Assembly: GCA_050944255.1 (NCBI GenBank)
Contig: JBMNQS010000024.1
Location: 1 to 26,509, forward strand
DNA: 26,509 bases
Source of the DNA: JBMNQS01 sp050944255
GTDB lineage: Bacteria; Bacillota; Clostridia; Christensenellales; Maliibacteriaceae
Direction of reading: 5' to 3'
Positions 1-6,844 of the stretch are shown here, in pieces. Under the pieces are notes generated by a model. That model saw only the letters and a program-made list of their open reading frames with translations, was not told where the DNA came from and searched no databases. Position 1 is the first letter of the stretch; every line of letters begins with the position of its first letter. The position numbers and the translations under genes were made by a program.

Positions 1-178
1 TCGTATATAAAATCCTGCGCTGCACCGGCTTCAGGCCGTCCTCCACACGGGGAAGCGCACGGTCCATGATCACGTACTCGGCATAGGGTATCATGGAATC
101 GTGGATCACCGTCTCCATGGAGCGGACAATCACCCGCTCGTCCAGACGGACCACATTCTCGCTCTTTCGTCTTGCCAT
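1..178 (-). CDS. parC: DNA topoisomerase IV (or gyrase) subunit A, N-terminal fragment, cut by window edge
   Basis: This is the DNA-breaking subunit of a type IIA topoisomerase, which together with ParE passes one duplex through another to decatenate or relax DNA. Only about 59 N-terminal residues lie in the window. They begin MARRKSENVVRLDERVIVRS and include the family hallmark RALPRVEDGLKPVQRRILY, close to the GyrA/ParC signature RALPDVRDGLKPVHRRILY. The catalytic tyrosine lies outside the window. The ATG sits one base after the TAA stop of the B subunit, with GGAGGG inside the end of that gene, so the two are almost certainly co-transcribed and translationally coupled. The EDGLKPVQ wording and the pairing with a non-dnaA-linked B subunit favour ParC over GyrA, but this cannot be settled from the fragment. 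Confidence 0.85.
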   Translation of the reverse strand, partial: MARRKSENVVRLDERVIVRSMETVIHDSMIPYAEYVIMDRALPRVEDGLKPVQRRILYT

Positions 179-179
179 G

Positions 180-2138
180 TTACCCTCCTATCTGCTCAAA
201 AGCGTCCTCGCGGTTGAAATTGGCGTGGGCGCTGATGTATTCCTTGCGGCTGTCCACCTTCTCGCCCATCAGCACCGTGACGATGCGGTCCGCCTCGGCG
301 GCGTCGTCGATGCTCACCTGGATCAGCGTCCTGCCGCTGGGGTTCATGGTGGTCTCCCAAAGCTGCTCCGGGTTCATCTCCCCCAGCCCCTTGTAGCGCT
401 GGATCGTATACTGCTTCAGGCCCGCGGTGGCCTTCTTCAGCTCCCGGTCGCTGTAAATATACTGGGACTTTTTCGCCGCCTTGATCTGGTACAGCGGCGG
501 CACGCCGATATATACGTGGCCGGCCAGCACCAGCTCCCGCATGTAGCGGAAGAAGAACGTCAGGAGGATCGCGCGGATGTGCGCGCCGTCCTGGTCGGCG
601 TCCGAGAGGATGATCACCTTGCGGTATTTAAGGTTTTTCAGGGAAAAATCCGAATCGATGCCGGTGCCCAGCGCCGCGATCAGCGTGCGGAACTCCTCGT
701 TGGCCAGCACCTCGTCCAGCCGCTTTTTCTCCGCGTTCAGCGGCTTGCCTCGAAGCGGCAGCACCGCCTGGTAGCGCCGGTCCCTGCCCTGCTTGGCGCT
801 GCCGCCGGCGCTGTCGCCCTCCACGATGAAAAGCTCGTTCTCCTCGGCCTTGCGCCCGGTGCACGCCGACAGCTTGCCCACCAATTGCGCCCCCTCCAGC
901 GCGTGGCGCTTCCTGGCGATGTCCTTGGCCTTCCTCGCCGCCTCACGCACCGAAGCGGCCTTCCTGGCCTTCTCCACGATGCTGCCCACCAGGCCGGCGT
1001 TCTTGATGTCGTCGATCCATAGCGTCAGTTTCTCGGTGACGATGGCCTCCACCGCCGTGCGCGCCTCGGTGTTGCCCAGTTTGCTCTTGGTCTGGCCCTC
1101 GAACTGGACGTTCTTCATCTTCACCAGGAGCACCGCCGTCAGACCGTCGCGATAGTCCTCACCCATCAGCGCCGCCTCTTTATCCTTCAACAGATTGTTG
1201 CGCCGGGCGTACTCGTTGAACACCTTCGTCATGGCCGCCCGGAAACCGGTTTCGTGGGTGCCGCCCTCGGTGGTGGGAATATTGTTGACGTAGGATAAGA
1301 GATTTTCGCCGTACGCGTCGGTGTACTGCAGCGCCACCGATACCCGAAGGTCGTCCTTCTGGCCCTCCAGGTAAATCGGCGGGTCGTTCAGGACGGTCTT
1401 TGACTGGTTGTTGTAGCGGACAAAATCGATCAGGCCGCCGCCGTAACTGTACTCGCGGACCTTGTATTTGCCGTTTTCGCGCTCACGCTCATCGGTAAAG
1501 ACGATGCGGATCCCGGCATTCAAAAACGCCAGCTCCCGCAGGCGGCGGGACACCAGCTTGGAATCAAATTCGGTTTCCTCGAAAATGCGGTCGTCGGGCC
1601 AGAAGGTGATCCGGCTCCCCTTGCGCCGTGACGGGCCGATCTCTTCCAGCGCTCCCATGGGCTCGCCGCCCAGGATTTTGCCGGTCTTTTTATCCTCTAT
1701 GCTCTGGAACTCCTGACGGTACAGCTTGCCGTCCACCCCCACCTCGCAGATAAGGCGCCGGGACAATGCGTTGACCACCGAAGCGCCCACCCCGTGCAGG
1801 CCGCCGGAATAGGCATAATTGCTATCGTCAAATTTGCCGCCGGCATGAAGCTGGGTAAAGACCACCTCCACCCCGGAGACCTGAAGCTGCGGATGGATGC
1901 CCACAGGAATGCCGCGGCCGTTATCCTCCACGGTGACGCCGCCATCGGTATGCAGCGTCACCCCCACCTGCGTGGCGTAACCGTTGGCCGCCTCGTCCAC
2001 GGCGTTGTCCACCATCTCCCACAAAAGATGATGAAGCCCCCGGCTGCCGGTGGAGCCGATGTACATGCCGGGGCGGTGGCGCACGGCCTCCATGCCCTCG
2101 AGCACCTGAATATCGCTTGCCTGATAGGCTTTTGCCAT
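180..2138 (-). CDS. parE: DNA topoisomerase IV subunit B (GyrB/ParE family ATPase)
   Basis: ATPase subunit of a type IIA topoisomerase, 652 residues, the normal size for ParE or a short GyrB. The start MAKAYQASDIQVLEGMEAVR has GGAGGG nine bases upstream. An in-frame ATG at 2234 would lie at the predicted transcription start and adds a non-conserved extension, so I reject it. Visible motifs are RHRPGMYIGS and EMVDNAVDEAANG (GHKL N-box), EDNGRGIP (G1), GLHGVGASVVNALS (G2 lid), QTKSKLGN, the TOPRIM motif EGDSAGGSAKQGRDR, PLRGKPLNAEK, SDADQDGAHIR (Mg-binding DxD) and the C-terminal QRYKGLGEMNPEQLWETTMN. Paired with the A subunit one base downstream. ParE rather than GyrB is inferred from the partner's N-terminus and the absence of recF/dnaN neighbours; the GyrB alternative remains possible. 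Confidence 0.9.
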   Translation of the reverse strand: MAKAYQASDIQVLEGMEAVRHRPGMYIGSTGSRGLHHLLWEMVDNAVDEAANGYATQVGVTLHTDGGVTVEDNGRGIPVGIHPQLQVSGVEVVFTQLHAGGKFDDSNYAYSGGLHGVGASVVNALSRRLICEVGVDGKLYRQEFQSIEDKKTGKILGGEPMGALEEIGPSRRKGSRITFWPDDRIFEETEFDSKLVSRRLRELAFLNAGIRIVFTDERERENGKYKVREYSYGGGLIDFVRYNNQSKTVLNDPPIYLEGQKDDLRVSVALQYTDAYGENLLSYVNNIPTTEGGTHETGFRAAMTKVFNEYARRNNLLKDKEAALMGEDYRDGLTAVLLVKMKNVQFEGQTKSKLGNTEARTAVEAIVTEKLTLWIDDIKNAGLVGSIVEKARKAASVREAARKAKDIARKRHALEGAQLVGKLSACTGRKAEENELFIVEGDSAGGSAKQGRDRRYQAVLPLRGKPLNAEKKRLDEVLANEEFRTLIAALGTGIDSDFSLKNLKYRKVIILSDADQDGAHIRAILLTFFFRYMRELVLAGHVYIGVPPLYQIKAAKKSQYIYSDRELKKATAGLKQYTIQRYKGLGEMNPEQLWETTMNPSGRTLIQVSIDDAAEADRIVTVLMGEKVDSRKEYISAHANFNREDAFEQIGG

Positions 2139-2241
2139 AAAGCTTGTCCCTCCAAGAATTCCACTGCCAAACTGCCGCAAGAGACGCGCGCGTCCCCCGG
2201 CAGTCCGGCCAATCCTTATTATTTCTAAATCCAACCAACTT

Positions 2242-2271
2242 ATTATACGGCAATATGTAGTATGTTTTCAA
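2242..2271 (-). promoter_or_regulatory. Predicted sigma-A promoter of parE-parC
   Basis: On the minus strand TTGAAA (2266-2271) is followed after 18 bases by a perfect TATAAT (2242-2247). The start site would fall near 2235, giving a leader of about 96 bases before the chosen parE ATG at 2138. This is a pattern match only. The rest of the 306-base gap between the parE start and the next gene holds the terminator at 2386-2416 and nothing else I can support. Confidence 0.65.
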
Positions 2272-2385
2272 GTATCCGGCGCTTTATATAGTGTTTTTGC
2301 GCCGCGGGAAGGCCTTTGAAGCGCGAAAATGTCCGCCTTGCCCGCCCATCAGTACGTGAGCTTCCGGGAAGGCCGGTTTCATCTG

Positions 2386-2416
2386 ATAAAAATGAGCGCC
2401 GCCCGTGGGCGGCGCT
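2386..2416 (-). terminator. Rho-independent terminator of the sugar-binding protein gene
   Basis: Arms AGCGCCGCCC (2395-2404) and GGGCGGCGCT (2407-2416) are perfectly complementary, giving a GC-only hairpin with a small CGTG-type loop. On the minus strand it is followed by CATTTTTATC, a short U-run. It lies 28 bases past the stop codon at 2445. Confidence 0.8.
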
Positions 2417-2444
2417 TACCTGCTTTAAGTTGATTTTGGTAAGA

Positions 2445-3431
2445 TCAGCTGACCTTCATGCTCTCCCAACGCTCGATGTGCTCATCAACGTTGGACTGGT
2501 CGACCCACTCCATGTCAAGCCATACTTTGTCGTCGGGGTCCATGGGCTCCATCTCGCCGATGGCCATTTTCAGACCCATCATGACGCCCTCATAACCCAG
2601 CACCTCGGGGAACTGAGCGGCAGAACCCATCTGCTTGCCTTCCTTGATCAGTTCAAGGCTGGTCACGTCACCGTTGAGGCCGGCGATTTTGATCTTGCCC
2701 TCAAGCTCGGTGCCCGATACCGCGGCGGCCGCGCCCTGGGAGATGGTGTCGGAGAAGGCCCATACGCCGTCAATGCCGTCGGCCTGGAACCTCTGCATGA
2801 AGTTCTGCATGGCGTCAAGGCTCTTCTCCAAAGTGGTCTCGCCGTCATAGATGTACAGGACGTTGATGTCGGGGAAGTCTTCAAGCGCTCTCATAGCGCC
2901 TATTTTGCGGATCTCGGAGTTGGCGTTGGCGCTGTTGCAGAACATCAGGATGTTGCCTTTGCCGCCAAGCGCTTCGCACAGTTTGCGCATCTCCAGCTCG
3001 CCGCCCTCTTCGTTTCTGGACTGGATGCGGCCCTGCGCCTTCTCGGCGTTGTTGAACATGCCGTCGATGTTGATGGTGATGACACCGGCCTCGTCAAGCA
3101 TATCCATGCAGGCAATGGAGCCCTGGGGATCGATGGGATTGATCACCGCCACGTCGACGCCGATATTGATGGCGTCCTCCACGTTGTTAATCTCTTTGGC
3201 AATGTTGTCGCCGTGATCGTACACCTGGATGGTGTCGTTACGGCCGCGCTCTTTGTTCCAGTCTTCCATGGCGCGCAGGGCGCCCATGTTGGTGGCATTG
3301 TAATAGTTGGACGCGATGGTCCGCAGGAATACGCCCACGAATATGCCATCGTCCTTTTGGCCGCAAGCCGCAAGCCCTGCAAGCATTACAATGACAAGGA
3401 TCACAACCAGCACTTTTGTAAGTTTTTGCAT
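2445..3431 (-). CDS. Sugar-type ABC transporter substrate-binding lipoprotein
   Basis: Extracellular solute-binding lipoprotein of the periplasmic binding protein type 1 (ribose/galactose-binding) fold, 328 residues. The start MQKLTKVLVVILVIVMLAGL has GGGAGG seven to eight bases upstream and gives a classic lipoprotein signal with lipobox LAAC, so the protein should be anchored outside the membrane. An upstream in-frame ATG at 3482 would bury the signal peptide. Family-like segments are GVFLRTIASNYYNATNMGAL near the N-terminus, the domain-linking DVAVINPIDPQGS, an INIDGMF strand, the LMFCNSANANSEIRKIGAM loop and GLNGDVTSLELIKEGKQMG in the second domain. The ligand cannot be read from sequence. 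No permease, ATPase or sugar enzyme gene is adjacent, and it has its own terminator, so it is an orphan here: it may serve a distant transporter or a sensor. Confidence 0.85.
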   Translation of the reverse strand: MQKLTKVLVVILVIVMLAGLAACGQKDDGIFVGVFLRTIASNYYNATNMGALRAMEDWNKERGRNDTIQVYDHGDNIAKEINNVEDAINIGVDVAVINPIDPQGSIACMDMLDEAGVITINIDGMFNNAEKAQGRIQSRNEEGGELEMRKLCEALGGKGNILMFCNSANANSEIRKIGAMRALEDFPDINVLYIYDGETTLEKSLDAMQNFMQRFQADGIDGVWAFSDTISQGAAAAVSGTELEGKIKIAGLNGDVTSLELIKEGKQMGSAAQFPEVLGYEGVMMGLKMAIGEMEPMDPDDKVWLDMEWVDQSNVDEHIERWESMKVS

Positions 3432-3912
3432 TTTGTTTCCTCCCAAAATATAGTAAAATTTATTTACGCAAACGGCTTGCATGCGCTTACCGTTATGTAA
3501 ATCTCCTCGGTTATTTATGATTGGTTTTACTGGACTGCACAGACTAGCATCGATTTAACCCTACCATACTTAATCAATTGCGGCAAGTATAGATATAGCT
3601 ATAAACAAGCAAATAGGTTTGTTTTCCAATGTTTTTTAACGTCTAGTCGTCTATATTTCAATTTTTCCCTTCTTTCTTCTTGTTTCTTTTATTTTCTGTC
3701 TACTCTTGCTTGTTATAAGCTAAAAATCAGTAAAAATGAAATTTTTTAAATTCTTATTTAAAATTATTATAAAATATATTTTGTTGGGCTTGCCGCTAAA
3801 TTCTTTCAAAAAACTGCCCGCTCTCGCCATGATGGTGGGAAGCGGGCAGCTTATGTTTTACCATTAACATGATTTTACATTATTTTGCATTTCTTTACAT
3901 TGTTTTACATGT
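3432..3912. other. AT-rich intergenic region upstream of the binding-protein gene
   Basis: This 481-base gap holds no credible gene. It contains an imperfect inverted repeat, TTTACGCAAACGG (3463-3475) facing CCGTTATGTAAA (3490-3501), 32 bases upstream of the binding-protein start. That could be an operator or a leader hairpin. The block at about 3640-3790 is very AT-rich. The terminator of the tautomerase gene is at 3803-3849. A weak minus-strand promoter, TTGCCG-17-TAGGGT with a TGG extension, can be read near 3545-3590 but is not convincing. Confidence 0.45.
3803..3849 (-). terminator. Terminator of the MIF-like tautomerase gene
   Basis: Nine-base perfect arms CTGCCCGCT (3814-3822) and AGCGGGCAG (3841-3849) enclose a smaller inner inverted repeat. 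On the minus strand the hairpin is followed by GTTTTTTGAAAG. It lies about 60 bases past the stop codon at 3913. Confidence 0.8.
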
Positions 3913-4254
3913 TTACAACGCTCTGTAATGGCCGTCCGTGCTCCACTCGCTGAACTCAAGATAGTTGATGTATACCTTTTGGACGCCCAGGCTGTCCCTG
4001 AAAAGATCGTTAAGTTTGGCCCCCAGCTCATCCTTTGCCTCCGACGGGGCAGGGCCGAACATGCGAATCTCGCAGAAAACCGCCTGCGCCTCGACGCCGC
4101 TCATATAAAGATCACAATCCCCTTCAATCTGCGTCATGCAGTTGTCGATGGTCTTCCCCGGAATGATGGAAATCAACTCCCCGATTTGCTTTTGCAGCGC
4201 CGCCTTCTTCTCCTGGGATATAGGCATGGCGGACTTTACGGCTAAATATGGCAT
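3913..4254 (-). CDS. MIF-like tautomerase superfamily protein
   Basis: A 113-residue member of the tautomerase superfamily, the length of macrophage migration inhibitory factor homologues rather than the 60-residue 4-oxalocrotonate tautomerases. The catalytic Pro is present directly after the initiator Met (MPYLAVKSAMPISQ), as the family requires. The segment IPGKTIDNCMTQIEG matches the GKP-type region carrying the conserved Lys, and KVYINYLEFSEWSTDGHY matches the C-terminal VYIN strand of MIF. Likely activity is keto-enol tautomerisation of an unknown phenylpyruvate-like substrate in the cytosol; no signal peptide is seen. The start has AGGAGG eight to ten bases upstream and its own promoter and terminator, so it is monocistronic. 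The physiological role in bacteria is not known. Confidence 0.8.
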   Translation of the reverse strand: MPYLAVKSAMPISQEKKAALQKQIGELISIIPGKTIDNCMTQIEGDCDLYMSGVEAQAVFCEIRMFGPAPSEAKDELGAKLNDLFRDSLGVQKVYINYLEFSEWSTDGHYRAL

Positions 4255-4283
4255 GACCTTTCCTCCTTTTGTCAGATGCTTTT

Positions 4284-4313
4284 ACTATATTACTGCTCTA
4301 TAAGAAAAGTCAA
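4284..4313 (-). promoter_or_regulatory. Predicted sigma-A promoter of the tautomerase gene
   Basis: Minus strand TTGACT (4308-4313), 18-base spacer, TATAGT (4284-4289). It lies 30 bases upstream of the start codon, immediately beside the left edge of the repeat-rich region, so the repeat block stops just short of this promoter. Confidence 0.65.
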
Positions 4314-4323
4314 GAGTGCTATC

Positions 4324-4410
4324 CTTGAATCCGCCGGGCTCTGCCCGGACCCGCTTAAGGCTCCGCCGATCCGCCGGGCTCCGCCGATCCGCCGGGCTCC
4401 GCCCGGACCC
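4324..4410. repeat. Short GC-rich repeats leading into the 115-bp array
   Basis: The phrase ATCCGCCGGGCTCCGCC, or a one-base variant, occurs three times, and CCGGGCTCTGCCCGG and CCGGGCTCCGCCCGG form perfect small hairpins. Each outer copy is followed by ACCCGCTTA, the same junction that starts the 115-bp units to the right. This looks like partly degraded or shuffled copies of the unit end rather than coding sequence. Confidence 0.7.
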
Positions 4411-4823
4411 GCTTAGAACCTTTTCTGAAGAAAAGGTTCTAAGAACTCCAAAAGACTTTTATATGCTTCGCAGGAGCGCTTCATTGCTTTGGCAATAACC
4501 CTTCAAGGGCTCCGCCCTTGAACCCGCTTAGAACCTTTCCTGAAAGAAAGGTTCTAAGAACTCCAAAAGACTTTTATACGCTTCGCGGGAGCGCTTCATT
4601 GCTTTAGCAATAATCCTCCAAGGGCTCCGCCCTTGAACCCGCTTAGAACCTTTCCTGAAAGAAAGGTTCTAAGAACTCCAAAAGACTTTTATACGCTTCG
4701 CGGGAGCGCTTCATTGCTTTAGCAATAATCCTCCAAGGGCTCTGCCCTTGAACCCGCTTAGAACCTTTTTCTGGAAGAAAAAGGTTCTAAGAACTCCAAA
4801 AAGACTTTTATACGCTTCGCGGG
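4411..4823. repeat. Tandem array of 115-bp hairpin-rich units (three full, one partial)
   Basis: The string GCTTAGAACC recurs at 4411, 4526, 4641 and 4756, exactly 115 bases apart each time. The fourth copy breaks off after the TACGCTTCGCGGG segment near 4823. Each full unit has, in order, a TTAGAACC...GGTTCTAA hairpin, a GCTTCGCGGGAGCG segment, a perfect ATTGCTTTAGCAAT hairpin and CAAGGGCTCCGCCCTTG. Units two and three are nearly identical, units one and four more diverged. The first hairpin has runs of 4, 3, 3 and 5 T on the left arm matched by 4, 3, 3 and 5 A on the right, so the stem is kept while its sequence length changes. No gene is supported here; open frames across it are by-products of the repeats. 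Palindromic intergenic repeats of this general style occur in clostridial genomes. Confidence 0.95.
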
Positions 4824-4950
4824 GGGATGCATGGTTTATTTTATTCGCTCCGCAAGCGCAGCTTGCGGTAATAAAGTTTCTTGGGGGTTTCATGGGGCCC
4901 CCGCAAAGGCCAAAGGCTTTGTGGGGAAAGGAGGAGCAACATAGCGGTAC

Positions 4951-4985
4951 GAAAAATCCCCACTCGCAAAGCGACTGGGGATTTT
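4951..4985 (-). terminator. Terminator of the hydrogenase operon (symmetrical, possibly bidirectional)
   Basis: Ten-base arms AAAATCCCCA (4953-4962) and TGGGGATTTT (4976-4985) enclose a second small stem, TCGC-AAA-GCGA. Read on the minus strand the hairpin ends in GGGGATTTTTCG, a normal intrinsic terminator about 90 bases past the hndD stop. On the plus strand it also ends in TTTT. A further hairpin nearer the gene, CCGGGC...GCCCGG at 5050-5063, has its T-run only on the plus-strand side (TTTTTT at 5064-5069). Confidence 0.75.
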
Positions 4986-5071
4986 GAGTGAAGCAAAGTT
5001 TGCTCCGACGCGGTCGGGCAGCGCCCGGCAATATGCAACTTTGCGAATCCGGGCAGAGCCCGGTTTTTTAA

Positions 5072-6826
5072 CTAATCTTCATGGATATCGTACTTGCCCC
5101 GCTTGGTGTAGTGAGTGTGCAGCAGCTCGTGGGATTTGTGGCTGTTGGGCTCGCCCAGGAACTCCTCGTAGAGCTTTTGCAGCGAAGGATTCTCGTGGCT
5201 CCTGCGCACGGGCTTATTCTCATCCTCGGTATACAGGGCCTTTGCGCGCACGACGCGCGGATCGATATCCATACGCGTGCTGGCGCTGATGATGGGCTGG
5301 CCGCCGCCGTTGACGCAGCCGCCGGGACATCCCATAATCTCGATGAAGTGGTAGTTCTTCTTACCCGCGCGTACGGCGTCCAGCAGCCTGGAGGCCGCGC
5401 CGGTGGAAGAGGCCACCGCCACATTCACGTCCAGGTCGCCGACCTTGATGGTGGCTTCCTTGACGCCGGCAATGCCGCGGACCTCGTGGAAGTCCACCTT
5501 GTCGACGCTGCCGCCGGTCAATACGTGCGCCACGGTGCGAAGCGCCGCTTCCATCACGCCGCCGGTGGCGCCGAAAATGTCCGCCGCGCCGGAAGAGTCT
5601 CCCAGCATATCGTCGAAAGGCTCATCCTCCAGGTTGGCAAAGTCGATGCGCGCCTGCTTGATCATGGTGGCCAGCTCACGCGTGGTTAAAACGGCGTCCA
5701 CGTCCGGATAGCCCGTGGCCGTCATTTCGGGACGCTGCGCCTCGAACTTCTTGGCCGTGCAGGGCATGATCGATACGGTATAGATGTCCTTGGGATCGTA
5801 TCCGTGCTCCTTGGCGTAGTAGCTCTTGATCACCGCGCCGAGCATCTGGTGGGGCGACTTGCAGGTGGACAAATTGTCGATAAAGTCGGGATAGAAATGC
5901 TCGCAGAACTTGATCCATCCGGGACTGCAGGAAGTGATCATGGGCAGTACGCCGCCGTTTTGCAGGCGGTGGATAAACTCCGCGCCCTCTTCCATGATCG
6001 TCAGGTCCGCGCCGAAATCCGTATCGAATATCTTGTCGAAGCCAAGGCGCCGGAGCGCCGCCGCCATTTTGCCGGTGACGCGGGTGCCCATGGGCATCCC
6101 GAATGGCTCGCCCAGCGTGGCGCGCACGGCCGGGGCCGGCTGCACCACCACATGTTTATTGGGGTCGTTCAGCGCCGCCCAGACATCATCGATGGAGCTC
6201 TTCTCGCGAAGCGCGCCCGTGGGGCAGGCAATGATGCACTGGCCGCAGTTGATACAGGTGCTCGTTCCAAGCGGAATATCGAACGCCTGGCCGATCTCGG
6301 TCTTGAAACCGCGCTCCTGGGCGCCGATAACGCCCACGTTCTGCATCTGGGCGCAGACGCTGACGCATCTGCGACAGAGAATACACTTGTTGTTGTCCCG
6401 TACGATGGCGCTGGAGGTTGAATCCTTCTTTCTTTCGGGACGGTCGCCCTCGAATTCGATCTCCTCCACGCCCAGTTCCTCGCACAGGGTCTGCAATTCG
6501 CAGTTCTTGTTCCTGACGCAGGTCAGGCACCTGCGGTCGTGATCCGACAGGAGCAGTTCAAGGTTCACCCTGCGGGCCTCGCGGATGGCGGGCGTATTGG
6601 TTTTCACCACCATGCCGTCGGCAGCCGCCAGCACGCAGGAAGCGGGCATGTTGCGCATGCCCTCAATCTGGACGACGCACATGCGGCACGCCCCCAGAGA
6701 AGATACGTTTTTCAGATAGCACAGGGTCGGAATGTGTACATTGGCCGCGCGGGCGGCTTCAAGCACCGTGGTGCCCTTATCCACCTCTACCTGCCGGCCA
6801 TCTATCGTCAGGGTAATTTTTGCCAT
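5072..6826 (-). CDS. hndD: [FeFe] hydrogenase catalytic subunit (HndD/HydA type)
   Basis: Cytosolic catalytic subunit that reduces protons or oxidises H2 at the H-cluster, 584 residues. Domains in order: plant-type 2Fe-2S (C36, C47, C50, C64); NuoG-like His-Cys3 4Fe-4S (H96, C100, C103, C109); two 4Fe-4S ferredoxin motifs (C148-C158 and C191-C201); H-cluster domain with L1 TSCSPGW (298-304), L2 MPCTAKKFE (354-362) and L3 MGCPGGCVNGGGQP (498-511); and a C-terminal small-subunit-like tail (RRSHENPSLQKLYEEFLGEP). C300 matches the proton-transfer Cys of CpI and the Glu pair in TIMEEGAEF is kept. Position 301, where CpI has a cubane-ligand Cys, is Ser here. It is last in an operon with NuoE- and NuoF-like subunits, so electrons come from NAD(P)H and perhaps ferredoxin (bifurcating or HndABCD type). 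Maturases HydEFG are not in the window. Confidence 0.95.
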   Translation of the reverse strand: MAKITLTIDGRQVEVDKGTTVLEAARAANVHIPTLCYLKNVSSLGACRMCVVQIEGMRNMPASCVLAAADGMVVKTNTPAIREARRVNLELLLSDHDRRCLTCVRNKNCELQTLCEELGVEEIEFEGDRPERKKDSTSSAIVRDNNKCILCRRCVSVCAQMQNVGVIGAQERGFKTEIGQAFDIPLGTSTCINCGQCIIACPTGALREKSSIDDVWAALNDPNKHVVVQPAPAVRATLGEPFGMPMGTRVTGKMAAALRRLGFDKIFDTDFGADLTIMEEGAEFIHRLQNGGVLPMITSCSPGWIKFCEHFYPDFIDNLSTCKSPHQMLGAVIKSYYAKEHGYDPKDIYTVSIMPCTAKKFEAQRPEMTATGYPDVDAVLTTRELATMIKQARIDFANLEDEPFDDMLGDSSGAADIFGATGGVMEAALRTVAHVLTGGSVDKVDFHEVRGIAGVKEATIKVGDLDVNVAVASSTGAASRLLDAVRAGKKNYHFIEIMGCPGGCVNGGGQPIISASTRMDIDPRVVRAKALYTEDENKPVRRSHENPSLQKLYEEFLGEPNSHKSHELLHTHYTKRGKYDIHED

Positions 6827-6844
6827 TTGCTTCTCTCCCCTTTC

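Noticed and set aside
93..1155. Long plus-strand open frames opposite parE, and similar ones opposite the hydrogenase, groEL and hydS genes.
   Set aside because: They lie antisense to clearly conserved genes in GC-rich DNA, have no family motifs and are expected by chance.
4411..4823. Regular direct repeats considered as a CRISPR array.
   Set aside because: The whole 115-bp unit repeats with no unique spacers between copies, and no cas gene is near.
4316..5289. Several open frames of 60-106 codons across the repeat region on both strands.
   Set aside because: They are translations of the 115-bp repeats and hairpins, without good ribosome sites, and their frames recur with the repeat. No protein family is recognisable.
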